NCBI GenBank assembly: GCA_004367505.1
Contig: SFCB01000283.1
Location: 1 to 64,000, forward strand
Source of the DNA: Chloroflexi bacterium OHK40
GTDB lineage: Bacteria; Chloroflexota; Chloroflexia; Chloroflexales; Chloroflexaceae
Reading direction: 5' to 3'
Length of the DNA: 64,000 bases
Shown here: piece by piece, positions 52,477 through 60,801 of the stretch
Layout: each line of letters begins with the position of its first letter
Position numbering within the stretch: position 1 is the first letter of the stretch
Made by a program: the position numbers and the translations under genes
The notes under the pieces: model-generated
Told to the model about the DNA's origin: nothing
The model's input: the letters and a program-made list of their open reading frames with translations, nothing else
The model's database searches: none

Positions 52477-52905
52477 TCACGCTTCCGTCACCGCGAAGAG
52501 CAGCCCCGCCTCACATGCCAACTGCCCCTCCACGGTGGCCCGGGCGGCGCCCTTCCCGATTCCGCGACGGAACTTCTCCAGACTCACCTCGAGCCGCAGC
52601 GTGTCGCCCGGTCGCACGATCCGCTTGAAGCGGCAGTCGTCGATCCCGGCGAAGACCGCCAGCTTGCCCCTGTGCTCGGGAAGGCTCAACGCGGCCACCG
52701 CGCCGGTCTGGGCCAGCGCCTCGACGATCAGCACGCCAGGCATGATCGGGTTGCCCGGAAAGTGGCCGGTGAACTGGGGCTCGTTCGCCGAGACGAGCTT
52801 CTCGGCCACTGCCCGCACCCCCGGCTCAAGCTCCAGCACCCGGTCGATCAGCAGGAAGGGGTAGCGGTGCGGAATGATGGCCATGATCTCTTGCGCGGTC
52901 AGCAT
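52477..52905 (-). CDS. fabZ: 3-hydroxyacyl-ACP dehydratase
   Basis: A 142-residue hot-dog-fold dehydratase that removes water from 3-hydroxyacyl-ACP during fatty acid elongation. The start-proximal [20 protein letters not shown] and the active-site segment [24 protein letters not shown] contain the catalytic His. Length and motifs fit FabZ rather than FabA. The start at 52905 has AGGAGCGACC upstream. A TATGAT read on the minus strand lies at 53049-53044. Confidence 0.95.
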   Translation of the reverse strand: MLTAQEIMAIIPHRYPFLLIDRVLELEPGVRAVAEKLVSANEPQFTGHFPGNPIMPGVLIVEALAQTGAVAALSLPEHRGKLAVFAGIDDCRFKRIVRPGDTLRLEVSLEKFRRGIGKGAARATVEGQLACEAGLLFAVTEA

Positions 52906-53089
52906 GGTCGCTCCTGATTCTCGATTCTGCTTCCCTCGTAACCACGGGCAACGGACATCCAAAGCACGTCTCTGCGGTGGTGGGGCGAGGGAACGCACTG
53001 CGTACCGGGGGCCCTGCCGCAAGCACCAGCCGCCACGCCGCGCAATCATAGCATATGGCTCTCAGCCCATCACCCGTGCCCATCCCGAC

Positions 53090-53118
53090 TTGACGCCACC
53101 CGGCGCCCCGTGTAAGAT
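53090..53118 (+). promoter_or_regulatory. strong promoter of a leader or small RNA
   Basis: TTGACG at 53090-53095 and TAAGAT at 53113-53118 are 17 bp apart. Transcription would start near 53125. Confidence 0.7.
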
Positions 53119-53124
53119 CTGCAC

Positions 53125-53232
53125 GGGCGCGCCAATCTGTCCACATGCGTACCAGGAGGACGATCAAGCCCGGCCGGTGGCCAGCGCGAACCACGCAGCG
53201 GCCCTTCGCCCCACGGCGGACGGGGCCTTTTT
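53125..53232 (+). ncRNA. candidate small RNA or attenuator leader (about 108 nt)
   Basis: A predicted transcript of about 108 nt runs from the promoter at 53090-53118 to a GC-rich terminator. The terminator stem is GGCCC (53200-53204) with GGGCC (53223-53227), with an inner CGCC/GGCG pairing, followed by five Ts at 53228-53232. It ends only 12 bp before the next gene's ATG. This could be a free small RNA or a conditional terminator controlling 53245. No known riboswitch, SRP RNA or T-box was recognised. Confidence 0.5.
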
Positions 53233-53244
53233 CATTGGAGCACT

Positions 53245-53886
53245 ATGGGTCGATCCATCTCGCGGCCCCGCCCCCGCCGGCGTGGCGCTGGCTGCAGCGG
53301 CGCGCTCTTTGCGATCCTCTTCGTGGGCGCTCTGGCCGCCCTCGTCTACTTGCTCGCGCTGCGCCCGTTCGTCAGCCGTGCCGTCGCCGACCGCATCGCC
53401 GGACCCGCCGCCCCGGTGCCCACCCTGATGCCACCGGCGGGCCCGCAACCCGCCCCGAGCGAGCTCCAGGCCACTGTTGAGCAGCAAGCCAGCGAGGTGC
53501 TTCCCGCCGCCGTTGCCGCACTCCCCCAGGGCGAGCTCCTGGTAAGCGAGGCCGACGTGAACGACTTTCTCGCCGCAAACCCGGCCGCCCTCGCCCCGAT
53601 CGAACGGGCCAGCGTCGATTTCACCGAGGGCCGCGCCCTCGCCTCCATCGGCGCGTACGGCCTTAGCAGCACCGCCGCCGTCAGTCTCGCCGCCCGGGAT
53701 GGGCGTATCGCCGTGACGGCCGCCGAGATCAGCGGCCCCCTCGCCCTCGCGATCTCCGGCGACCAGCTCGCCCGCTCGCTTGCCGAGCGCCTCAACGCTG
53801 AGTTCGCCGCCCAGGGGCGCCGTGTGGATGAACTGCGCATCGAGGAGGATCGACTCGTTCTCGTCACCAGTGGCGCCACACGCTAG
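53245..53886 (+). CDS. membrane-anchored protein of unknown function
   Basis: A 213-residue protein: basic N-terminus, one transmembrane helix (about 18-40), a Pro/Ala-rich linker and a C-terminal globular part (residues 75-213). Blocks in that part, such as QGELLVSEADVNDFLAANPAALAPIERASVDFTEGRA and GPLALAISGDQLARSLAERLNAEF, suggest a lipid- or polymer-interacting beta fold, but no family is claimed. The ATG at 53245 follows GGAG and the terminator hairpin of the leader at 53200-53232. Its stop TAG (53884-53886) opens the 60-bp dispersed repeat. Confidence 0.78.
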   Translation: MGRSISRPRPRRRGAGCSGALFAILFVGALAALVYLLALRPFVSRAVADRIAGPAAPVPTLMPPAGPQPAPSELQATVEQQASEVLPAAVAALPQGELLVSEADVNDFLAANPAALAPIERASVDFTEGRALASIGAYGLSSTAAVSLAARDGRIAVTAAEISGPLALAISGDQLARSLAERLNAEFAAQGRRVDELRIEEDRLVLVTSGATR

Positions 53887-53945
53887 CGCACGAAGCGCGT
53901 ACCGGGAGCCGGAACACCGCCATCGAATGGCGTTCTGACACGCTC
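53886..53945. repeat. 60-bp dispersed repeat, copy 1
   Basis: Starts GCGCACGAAG and ends GGCGTTCTGACACGCTC. A matching 60-base copy in opposite orientation lies at 56551-56610. The CTAGCGC that precedes it is part of the gene's stop codon. Confidence 0.8.
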
Positions 53946-54186
53946 AACCCTTCCGAGAAAGGCTCCGGATTTTCCAGCGATCTCCGTGGCGGCTCGGGAG
54001 CGCGGGCATTGGCTCGCCTCGCGACACAGGGGACTAGAGCATGCTCCTGGAACAGGCCGCAGAGCTCATGTGAGCGATGCCGCACCCCAGGGACGCCACC
54101 CTGCAAGGCGCTATCCACCCTGGTGGTTCCAATCAGTGGCGCCACGCCACGCTATGACCCGTCGCATTGTTACGGAGGCCTCCCCC
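53946..54186. other. thrS leader region, no gene
   Basis: No gene. The tract contains CCACCCTGGTGG (about 54116-54127), a short palindrome followed by TTCC. It could be a fragment of a regulatory leader, but no convincing T-box element was found. Confidence 0.45.
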
Positions 54187-55971
54187 ATGCCCGTCACCCC
54201 CCAGGACGACCCCTACTACCGCATCCGCCATTCGCTGGCCCACGTGATGGCCCAGGCGGTGCTGGAGCTCTTCCCCGAGGGAAAGATCGCGATCGGCCCG
54301 CCGATCGAGAACGGCTTCTACTATGACTTCGATCTGCCCCGCCCGCTGACCCCCGACGATCTGACGGCGATCGAAGCCGGCATGCGCCGGATCATCGCGA
54401 AGGATGTCCCCTTTATCTACCGTGAGGTCAGCCCCGACGAGGCCCGCGCCCTCTTCCGGGACCAGCCCTACAAGCTAGAGCTGATCGACGGCCTCGCCCA
54501 GGGACTCGACGAGTATGGCGAGACCCACCACGGTGATACGGTGATCTCCACCTACCGCCAGGACACCTTCGAGGATCTCTGTCGCGGCCCCCACGTGGAG
54601 CGTACCGGCCAACTCGACCCGGAAGCCTTCAAGCTCACCGGCATCGCCGGGGCCTACTGGCGCGGCAATGAGAAGAACCCCCAACTCCAGCGCATCTACG
54701 GCACCGGCTGGGCCAACAAAGCCGAGCTCGATCACTACCTCTTCCAGCTTGAGGAGGCCCGCCGCCGCGACCACCGTCGACTCGGCAAGGAGCTCGGCCT
54801 CTTCCACTTCTCCGACGATATTGGCCCGGGCTTGCCTCTCTTCACCCCCAGAGGCGAAATCATCCGCCACGAAATGGAGCGCTTCGTCCGCGAGCTACAG
54901 ACGAAGTACGGCTATAGCCATGTCTGGACGGGCAACGTGGTGAAGGAGAGCCTGTACAAGAAGTCCGGCCACTACGATGCCTACCGGGAGAATATGTTCC
55001 CCCCCATGGTCGAGAGCGAGGATCTCGTCTTCCGGCTCAAGCCCATGAACTGCCCCAGCCACATGACCCTCTACAAGGAGATGGGCATCCACTCCTACCG
55101 CGATCTGCCGCTGCGTTTTGCGGAGTTTGCCACCCTCTACCGCTACGAGGATAGCGGCGCACTCCATGGCCTCACCCGCGTGCGCGCCCTCACCCAGGAC
55201 GACTGCCACATCTTCTGCCGGCCCGACCAGATCGAGGCCGAGTTCGGCCTGGCCCTGAATCTGATCCGCGAGGTGCTCGCCACCTACAAGTTCGGCGACT
55301 ACCGGGTGGATCTCTCGCTGCGCGGCGCGAGCGGCAAGTACATCGCCGATGATGAAGCCTGGGATCTGGCCGAGGGCGCCCTCCGCTCCGCCCTCGACCA
55401 CTACGGCGTGCAGTACCGTGAGGCGCCGGGCGAGGCCGCGATCTATGGACCCAAGGCCGATTTCATCGCCCGTGATGTGCTCGGGCGCGAGTGGCAACTC
55501 AGCACCATCCAGGTGGACTTCATCCAGCCCCGGCGCCTGGGCCTGGAGTATATCGGCGAGGACAACCAGCCCCATACGCCCGTGGTCCTCCACCGCGCCG
55601 TCACCGGCACGACCGAGCGCTTCCTCGGCGTGCTGATCGAGCACTTCGCCGGCGCCTTCCCGCTCTGGCTGGCTCCCGTCCAGGCTGTGATTATCCCCAT
55701 CACCGACAAACAGCAGGAGTACGCCGAACAGGTTCGCCGGCGTCTGGCCGAGGCCGGCCTGCGGGTGGAGATCGATACCAGCCGCGACCGTATGCAGGGC
55801 AAGATCCGCCGCGCTCAGTTGCAGAAGATACCCTATATGCTTATAATCGGCGCCAAAGAGCAGGAGGCCGATGCGGTAGCCGTCCGAATGCGCTCCGGCG
55901 AGGATCTCGGCGCGATCCCCGTTGCCGCATTTGTCGAACGTGCCCTTCAGGAAGTGCGCAGCCGCGCGTAA
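54187..55971 (+). CDS. thrS: threonyl-tRNA synthetase without TGS domain
   Basis: A 594-residue class II synthetase. The protein starts almost directly with the N2 editing-type (SAD) domain (YYRIRHSLAHVMAQAVLELFPEGKIAIGPPIENGFYYDFD). The usual N-terminal TGS domain is missing in the chosen start. The catalytic domain contains KPMNCPSHMTLYK (zinc Cys) and later ALHGLTRVRALTQDDCHIFC and LEYIGEDNQPHTPVVLHRAV. The anticodon-binding domain closes the protein. The ATG at 54187 is chosen because GGAGG ends 8 nt before it; an upstream in-frame ATG at 54154 would add only 11 residues. Confidence 0.94.
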   Translation: MPVTPQDDPYYRIRHSLAHVMAQAVLELFPEGKIAIGPPIENGFYYDFDLPRPLTPDDLTAIEAGMRRIIAKDVPFIYREVSPDEARALFRDQPYKLELIDGLAQGLDEYGETHHGDTVISTYRQDTFEDLCRGPHVERTGQLDPEAFKLTGIAGAYWRGNEKNPQLQRIYGTGWANKAELDHYLFQLEEARRRDHRRLGKELGLFHFSDDIGPGLPLFTPRGEIIRHEMERFVRELQTKYGYSHVWTGNVVKESLYKKSGHYDAYRENMFPPMVESEDLVFRLKPMNCPSHMTLYKEMGIHSYRDLPLRFAEFATLYRYEDSGALHGLTRVRALTQDDCHIFCRPDQIEAEFGLALNLIREVLATYKFGDYRVDLSLRGASGKYIADDEAWDLAEGALRSALDHYGVQYREAPGEAAIYGPKADFIARDVLGREWQLSTIQVDFIQPRRLGLEYIGEDNQPHTPVVLHRAVTGTTERFLGVLIEHFAGAFPLWLAPVQAVIIPITDKQQEYAEQVRRRLAEAGLRVEIDTSRDRMQGKIRRAQLQKIPYMLIIGAKEQEADAVAVRMRSGEDLGAIPVAAFVERALQEVRSRA

Positions 55972-55980
55972 GGAACAGGT

Positions 55981-56427
55981 ATGACCTTCGAGACCGATGA
56001 GCTCGCCGAGGCGGCTCTGCGCTTCAGCGAGGCGGTGCGGGCCGAGCGCACCAGCACCCTGGACGCTCTGGCTACGGAGCGTCAGGCAGCGCTGCAGTTG
56101 CTCCAGGCCCTGCGCAAAGAGGGCGCCCGTCGCGCGCAGGCTTCCACCGGCCGCTTCCTCGTGGGTGTGCTGATTGGCGCTGCGGCCGGCGCTGCGGCCG
56201 TCTATTTCATCAACCAGCGCACCAGCGAGGAGGCTCGCCTCGGCCTCACCCGGAGCGCCGAACATGCCGGCGCTTCCCTCAGCGAGCGCCTCAAAGCCGC
56301 GATCGAGGCAGGCCGCCGCGCCGCCACCACTCGCGAGAGCGAGCTCTGGCAGCGCTACCGCGAGCGCATCAGCAAGGCCCGGAGCGCCGAGCGTAACGAT
56401 CAGCTACCGGGCCTCTACGAGCCCTGA
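55981..56427 (+). CDS. YtxH-like membrane protein, unknown
   Basis: A 148-residue protein. An N-terminal helical segment precedes one transmembrane helix (about 59-75, FLVGVLIGAAAGAAAVYFI) followed by a helical, Arg/Glu-rich tail. The pattern resembles YtxH-type stress proteins. It starts 9 bp after the thrS stop and is probably co-transcribed. No enzymatic role is suggested. Confidence 0.65.
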   Translation: MTFETDELAEAALRFSEAVRAERTSTLDALATERQAALQLLQALRKEGARRAQASTGRFLVGVLIGAAAGAAAVYFINQRTSEEARLGLTRSAEHAGASLSERLKAAIEAGRRAATTRESELWQRYRERISKARSAERNDQLPGLYEP

Positions 56428-56550
56428 CCCCGGGCCGCCGGCAGGCGCGCCAGGGCGTTCTGAGGCTCGGGGTTCAGGCGCGGTTCCCGCCGGCTCCGCT
56501 CCACCACCGTAGAGCCTCTTCTGGTACCTTGAGCCGTCCGTGGATGGCTG

Positions 56551-56610
56551 GAGCACGTCAGAACGCCATCCGATGACGGTGCCCCGGCTGCTGGTTCCGG
56601 GTTCGTGCGC
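56551..56610. repeat. 60-bp dispersed repeat, copy 2 (inverted)
   Basis: The reverse complement runs from GCGCACGAAC to GGCGTTCTGACGTGCTC and matches 53886-53945 over the full 60 bases with few substitutions and small gaps. Confidence 0.8.
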
Positions 56611-56614
56611 TCAA

Positions 56615-56690
56615 GGGAACCACGTTGCGCTTTCGGCACTCCTCGACGTAGCCCACTCTGCCCCGGTGCCGATCGATCTCCACTGTGTTC
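56615..56690. repeat. diverged partial copy of the 84-bp element
   Basis: GGGAACCACGTTGCGCTTTC resembles the left end of the elements at 1037 and 43354 (complement). The right end is not recognisable. Confidence 0.4.
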
Positions 56691-56752
56691 TTCCGCCGCC
56701 AGTCTCCCGGATCCGTGCCTCAGGCACCCTCGCTCTATCCCCGCAATAGCAC

Positions 56753-57940
56753 ATGGACGCCGAGATCATCGCCATAGGCTCCGAGATCCTGCTCGGCGCC
56801 ACGATCGACACGAACAGCGCCTACCTGGCGCGCCAGCTCGCCACCGCCGGTGTGAACCTCTTCCGCAAGAGCGTCGTCGGCGACAACACCGAGCGCATCG
56901 CAGCCGCCATCCGCGAGGCCCTCAGCCGCGCCGACCTGGTGATCTGCACCGGTGGCCTCGGCCCCACGCTTGATGATGTTACCCGCGAGGCGGTTGCCCT
57001 GGCCTTCGGTCGCGCCCTCGAGTTCCGCCCCGACCTGCTCGAGCAGATTGCCGCGCGCTTCGCCGCCTTCGGACGACCCATGAGCGAGAGCAACCGCCGC
57101 CAGGCCTTCGTGCCGGCCGGCGCGCGCCCCATCGAGAATCCTCGTGGCACCGCCCCCGCATTCATCGTGGAAGATCCGCTCGGCACCGTGATCGTGCTCC
57201 CTGGCGTGCCCTACGAGATGCGCTTCCTCTTCGAGACGGCGGTAATCCCCTACCTGCGCGACGAGCGGGGTGTCACCGATGTCATCCTTGTAAAAACCCT
57301 CCACGCCACCGGCCTCGGCGAGAGTGTGATCGGCGAGATGATCGCCGACCTGATGCAGCAGTCTAACCCCACCGTCGGCATCTCCGCCAAACAGGCCCGC
57401 TACGAACTGCGCCTCGGCGCCCGCGCCTCATCACGCCCCGAGGCCGAGGCCCTGATCGCCGCCGCCGAAGCCACCATCCGTGAGCGACTTGGCCAGCACC
57501 TCGTGGGCGATGAGGCCCTCGCTGAGACGGTGGCGCGCCTGCTGGCCGAACGCCAACTCTCCCTGGCCCTCTACGAGGGCGCCGCAATCGCCCCGATCTA
57601 CCGCGCCCTCGCCGCTACCACCGGTGGCCTCGATCGCCTGCGCGGCCTGATCGTCCACCCCCTTGACCGCCCCGCCGACGAGTACGCCGCCGCCGCCCTG
57701 GCCCACGCCGGCGCCATCAGCGCCGCCGACCGCTGGCGTAGCGAGCTCGGCCTCGCCGCCCAGGCCGCCTCCGAACCCGACGCCAGCGGTTTCACCGCCG
57801 TGAGCGTCGCCCTGGTCACGCCCGAGGGGAGCCGCCAGGTTACCCGCCGCTACGACCTGCGCCAGCCCGAGGGCTGGGAGTTCGTGGGCACGCTCGCGCT
57901 GGACATGCTGCGCCGCTACTTGCTCGGTGAGCCGGAGTGA
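56753..57940 (+). CDS. cinA: CinA-like protein (MoaB-type domain; degenerate PncC-type C-terminus)
   Basis: A 395-residue CinA. The N-terminal molybdopterin-binding-like domain is complete: EIIAIGSEILLGATIDTNSAYLARQL, VVGDNTERIAAAIREAL, ICTGGLGPTLDDVTREAVA and the RQAFVPAGARPIENPRGTAPAF block. The C-terminal domain normally deamidates NMN through a Ser/Lys/Tyr-type site near TLATAESCTGG. Here that stretch reads SLALYEGAAIAPIYRAL, without the Ser-Cys-Thr-Gly-Gly, so deamidase activity is doubtful. The next gene starts with GTG at 57937, overlapping the stop, and is probably coupled. Confidence 0.9.
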   Translation: MDAEIIAIGSEILLGATIDTNSAYLARQLATAGVNLFRKSVVGDNTERIAAAIREALSRADLVICTGGLGPTLDDVTREAVALAFGRALEFRPDLLEQIAARFAAFGRPMSESNRRQAFVPAGARPIENPRGTAPAFIVEDPLGTVIVLPGVPYEMRFLFETAVIPYLRDERGVTDVILVKTLHATGLGESVIGEMIADLMQQSNPTVGISAKQARYELRLGARASSRPEAEALIAAAEATIRERLGQHLVGDEALAETVARLLAERQLSLALYEGAAIAPIYRALAATTGGLDRLRGLIVHPLDRPADEYAAAALAHAGAISAADRWRSELGLAAQAASEPDASGFTAVSVALVTPEGSRQVTRRYDLRQPEGWEFVGTLALDMLRRYLLGEPE

Positions 57941-58644
57941 GTGAGCTACGCCTGCGCGCCACCATCGCGACGGTGCACCGCGACCCACAGTGGTGGCTCA
58001 AGTGCCTTGGCTACGGCGCCGCCGCAGCTACCGGCCTCGGCCTTCCACTTGCCGCCGGATTCGTGATGGAGAGCCTCGATAATACCCGCCGTGGCTACCC
58101 CACCCCACTCCCCCCGTGGGGCGACCCCTGGCTCCGTTCGCTCACCGGCCTCTTCTGCCTGCTGATCGACTTCGCCTTCTTTGTGCTCCCCCTGCTCCTT
58201 GGGGGCATGGGCGTCTTCTGCGCCAGCATCGTTCTGGTGATCGCCAGCCCCACGGGTAGTGCCACGGTGAACGTCGCCCTGGGCGTGATCCTCACCCTCG
58301 TCGGTCTGGTCATCGCTGCGCTGTTTATCGCCGGCGCATCCCCCGCCGGTCGCCTGATCTTCGCCCGCGAAGGCAAGATCGAAGACGCCATCAGTCTGGC
58401 GGCCCTGCGCCTCACCACCAGTGGCCCCGGGCGTGGCGCCTTCCTGCGAGCCCGCCTTGCCTCGCTCCCCGCCTACATCCCCGCAACCGCCGCTGCCGCC
58501 GTCACCTTCGGCCTGGCCCGCACCAGCTTCCCCGGCCAGATGATCGCCATCGCCGTTGGTATCTGGCTCACCCTTGCTGCCCTGGTGTACGCCCACCTCA
58601 TCGTCGTGCAGCTCTACGTCGCCGCCGAGCGCATGGCCCACTAA
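57937..58644 (+). CDS. DUF4013-like membrane protein
   Basis: A 235-residue polytopic membrane protein. It starts with GTG at 57937, overlapping the cinA stop by 4 nt. Four or five hydrophobic stretches are seen, with a loop rich in Pro (TPLPPWGDPWLRSLTGLFCLLIDFAFF) typical of DUF4013 members. A similar protein is encoded at 58770. Function unknown. Confidence 0.8.
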   Translation: MSELRLRATIATVHRDPQWWLKCLGYGAAAATGLGLPLAAGFVMESLDNTRRGYPTPLPPWGDPWLRSLTGLFCLLIDFAFFVLPLLLGGMGVFCASIVLVIASPTGSATVNVALGVILTLVGLVIAALFIAGASPAGRLIFAREGKIEDAISLAALRLTTSGPGRGAFLRARLASLPAYIPATAAAAVTFGLARTSFPGQMIAIAVGIWLTLAALVYAHLIVVQLYVAAERMAH

Positions 58645-58769
58645 GGCCGCAGCAGGCCGTGCCCCAACCTCAACACGACCCGACCCACCCCTTCGCCCGT
58701 CGCACAGACCACGCAGCCACAGTGTATGATAGAAGCGTCCGCGCGCCCACCCACACAAGGAGCACCTCA

Positions 58770-59447
58770 ATGGACATCGGCAAAGCGTTCGCTTACGTTT
58801 TCGACGACGAGCAGTGGGTCTCGAGTATCCTCATCGCCGGCCTACTGCTGCTCGTACCCTTTCTTGGGACGATCCTGATCATCGGCTACGCGCTCGAGGC
58901 GGCCCGCAACGTAGCGATGGGCAGCCCGCGCCCCCTCCCCAAGTGGGATAACTTCGGCGAGAAGCTCAACCTTGGATTCGTCGGCTTTGTCATCTCGCTG
59001 GTCTACTCGCTGCCGGTCATCCTCATCGGCGGCCTCATCTTCTGCGCCGCGATCGGCTTCGCCGGTGCCTCCGGGAGCGAAGAAAGCGCCGTCATCGCCA
59101 TCTTTGGCTCGCTGGGATGCCTCGTCCCGCTGCTGATCGTGCTGGCACTGGCACTCCAACCACTCATGCTCGCTGCGATGGTCCGCTACCTCCAGATGGG
59201 CAGCCTCGGCGAGGCCTTCAACTTCGGCGCCGTGATCGGGATGGTCCGCCAGGATCTCGGCGGCTGGGTCGTGCTCTGGCTCCTCTCCATCCTGTGCAGC
59301 CTCGTTGGCAGCGTCGGGAGCATCATCGTGGTCGGCTTCATCTTCACCGTGCCCTACGGCCAGGCCGTCTTCGGCCACCTGCTCGGCCAGATGCTCCAAC
59401 GCCTTGGTAGGCCGGGCGGCTTCGAATACGCCCCGCCCGTCGTGTGA
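58770..59447 (+). CDS. DUF4013 membrane protein
   Basis: A 225-residue polytopic membrane protein with the family's signature opening (MDIGKAFAYVFDDEQWVSSIL) and the PRPLPKWDNFGEKLNLGFVGFVISLVY block, followed by three or four more helices. The start 58770 has AAGGAGCACC before it. A TATGAT near 58723 could be its own promoter. It is followed by the phosphatidyltransferase gene after 11 bp. Function unknown. Confidence 0.85.
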   Translation: MDIGKAFAYVFDDEQWVSSILIAGLLLLVPFLGTILIIGYALEAARNVAMGSPRPLPKWDNFGEKLNLGFVGFVISLVYSLPVILIGGLIFCAAIGFAGASGSEESAVIAIFGSLGCLVPLLIVLALALQPLMLAAMVRYLQMGSLGEAFNFGAVIGMVRQDLGGWVVLWLLSILCSLVGSVGSIIVVGFIFTVPYGQAVFGHLLGQMLQRLGRPGGFEYAPPVV

Positions 59448-59458
59448 CAGGGGGGCCT

Positions 59459-60019
59459 ATGCGGCTGCGTGATCTCCCCGCGACGATCGAGCCGCGCGAG
59501 CTGCTCTACCCATCAAACCTGCTGACGCTCAGCCGGCTGCTGCTGGTGGCACCTACCCTCGCGTACCTGCGCCGCCCTGAACGTCGCCGGGCGGCCCTGC
59601 TCTGCCTGGCGCTCGCCATGCTCACCGACGCGGTAGATGGCCCGATCGCCAGGGCCCGGGGCGAGGAGTCGCGCCTCGGCAAGCTACTCGACCCGATCGC
59701 CGATAAGCTGCTGATCGACGGCGCGGCGGTGATCCTCTCGCAGACCCGTGGCTTCCCCTGGTGGGCGACGGGGCTGCTGCTCTTTCGCGACGCGGGGATC
59801 ATCGCGGCGGCCGTGCTCTTACTGCGACGCCGCGCTCAGATCAGCAGCGCTGAACTGACGGGCAAGGCCACCACCGCCCTGCTCACGCTGGCCGCACTGC
59901 TCTACGTCGCCGATGGGCCACGGAGCGGGAAGCCGGCACTCTACGCCGCCCTCGTCCCCTTCGCGCTCTCATTCGTCCAGTACGGCCGCCGTTTCCTTCG
60001 CGCGATCCGCGACCGCTAA
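59459..60019 (+). CDS. CDP-alcohol phosphatidyltransferase
   Basis: A 186-residue membrane enzyme that swaps CMP on a CDP-activated donor for an alcohol such as glycerol-3-phosphate or inositol phosphate. The family motif D-x2-D-G-x2-A-R-x8-G-x3-D-x3-D is complete, beginning at Asp57 (DAVDGPIARARGEESRLGKLLDPIAD). Several helices surround it. The start ATG 59459 has AGGGGGGCCT directly before it. The alcohol acceptor cannot be decided (PgsA or a related activity). Confidence 0.88.
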   Translation: MRLRDLPATIEPRELLYPSNLLTLSRLLLVAPTLAYLRRPERRRAALLCLALAMLTDAVDGPIARARGEESRLGKLLDPIADKLLIDGAAVILSQTRGFPWWATGLLLFRDAGIIAAAVLLLRRRAQISSAELTGKATTALLTLAALLYVADGPRSGKPALYAALVPFALSFVQYGRRFLRAIRDR

Positions 60020-60051
60020 ATGCCCCACGGCCCTCCGCTACGTCCCCGCAC

Positions 60052-60801
60052 CTACTCCTCCTCAGCGGGTGGCCCCTGGCGGATCTCGTTGGGCGTCTCG
60101 ATCCAGCCACGGCGCAGAGCGAAGAGCACCGCCTGGGTACGGTCGTTCAGCGAGAGTTTGCGCAGAATCGAGGAGATGTGGTTCTTCACCGTCTGGGTAC
60201 TGATGCTCAGCGCGTCGGCGATCTCCTTGTTGCTGCCACCAGCCGCGATCCGCTCCAGCACTTCGATCTCGCGCTCGCTCAGCGGCGTGAAGATCGGGAA
60301 GTCCACCGCATCAGGGGCAGTAGTGGTGGCCTGGGGCAAGCTGCGGAACTGCGTGAGCACGCGGCTGGCCACCCGGGGCTCCTCGAGCACCACATCGTTG
60401 ATCACGTACTCGCCGCGAGCCACGCGCCGCAGAATCTCCACCAGCGCCTGGGGCTTCACATCCTTCGAGCGGTAGGCCGCCGCGCCGGCCCGCAGTGCAT
60501 TGAAGGCCTGCTCGTCGCTCTCGTGCATGCTCAGCATCACCACACCCAGGCTCGGGTACTGGCGCCGCACCTGGCGCGTCAGGTCCAGCCCGCTCATCCC
60601 AGGCAGGTTCAGGTCCACCAGCATCACGTTCGGCTCCTGGCTCGATCCGGCACGCTCGAGCCACTCCAGGGCCGCCTCGCCGCTCGCCGCCTCACCAACG
60701 ATGCTGATGTCGTCCTCTGCGGCAAGGGCCCAGCGCACCCCCTGGCGAAAGAGCGGGTGATCATCCACGAGCAGCAGCCTTATGGTCGCGTGGGGGGGCA
60801 T
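60052..60801 (-). CDS. NarL/LuxR-type response regulator
   Basis: A 249-residue regulator. The receiver domain contains LVDDHPLFRQGVRWAL at the start, phospho-acceptor Asp in VMLVDLNLPGMSGLDL and Lys in AYRSKDVKPQ. The LuxR-type HTH is at about 175-235 (LSEREIEVLERIAAGGSNKEIADAL with KNHISSILRKLSL). The chosen start at 60801 overlaps the end of maf by 22 nt, so the two may be coupled. No kinase gene is adjacent. Confidence 0.9.
   Translation of the reverse strand: MPPHATIRLLLVDDHPLFRQGVRWALAAEDDISIVGEAASGEAALEWLERAGSSQEPNVMLVDLNLPGMSGLDLTRQVRRQYPSLGVVMLSMHESDEQAFNALRAGAAAYRSKDVKPQALVEILRRVARGEYVINDVVLEEPRVASRVLTQFRSLPQATTTAPDAVDFPIFTPLSEREIEVLERIAAGGSNKEIADALSISTQTVKNHISSILRKLSLNDRTQAVLFALRRGWIETPNEIRQGPPAEEE

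Larger units (their letters stand above)
56428..56752. other. intergenic region with dispersed repeats before cinA
   Basis: No gene. It holds the second 60-bp repeat copy (56551-56610) and, directly after it, a diverged left half of the 84-bp element beginning GGGAACCACGTTGCGC at 56615. Confidence 0.6.

Noticed and set aside
53125-53232. Signal-recognition-particle RNA
   Set aside because: The conserved SRP apical-loop sequence is absent.
53946-54186. Possible T-box riboswitch before thrS (GGTGGTTCC near 54122)
   Set aside because: The match to the T-box core is imperfect, and no specifier loop or terminator helix could be identified by eye.
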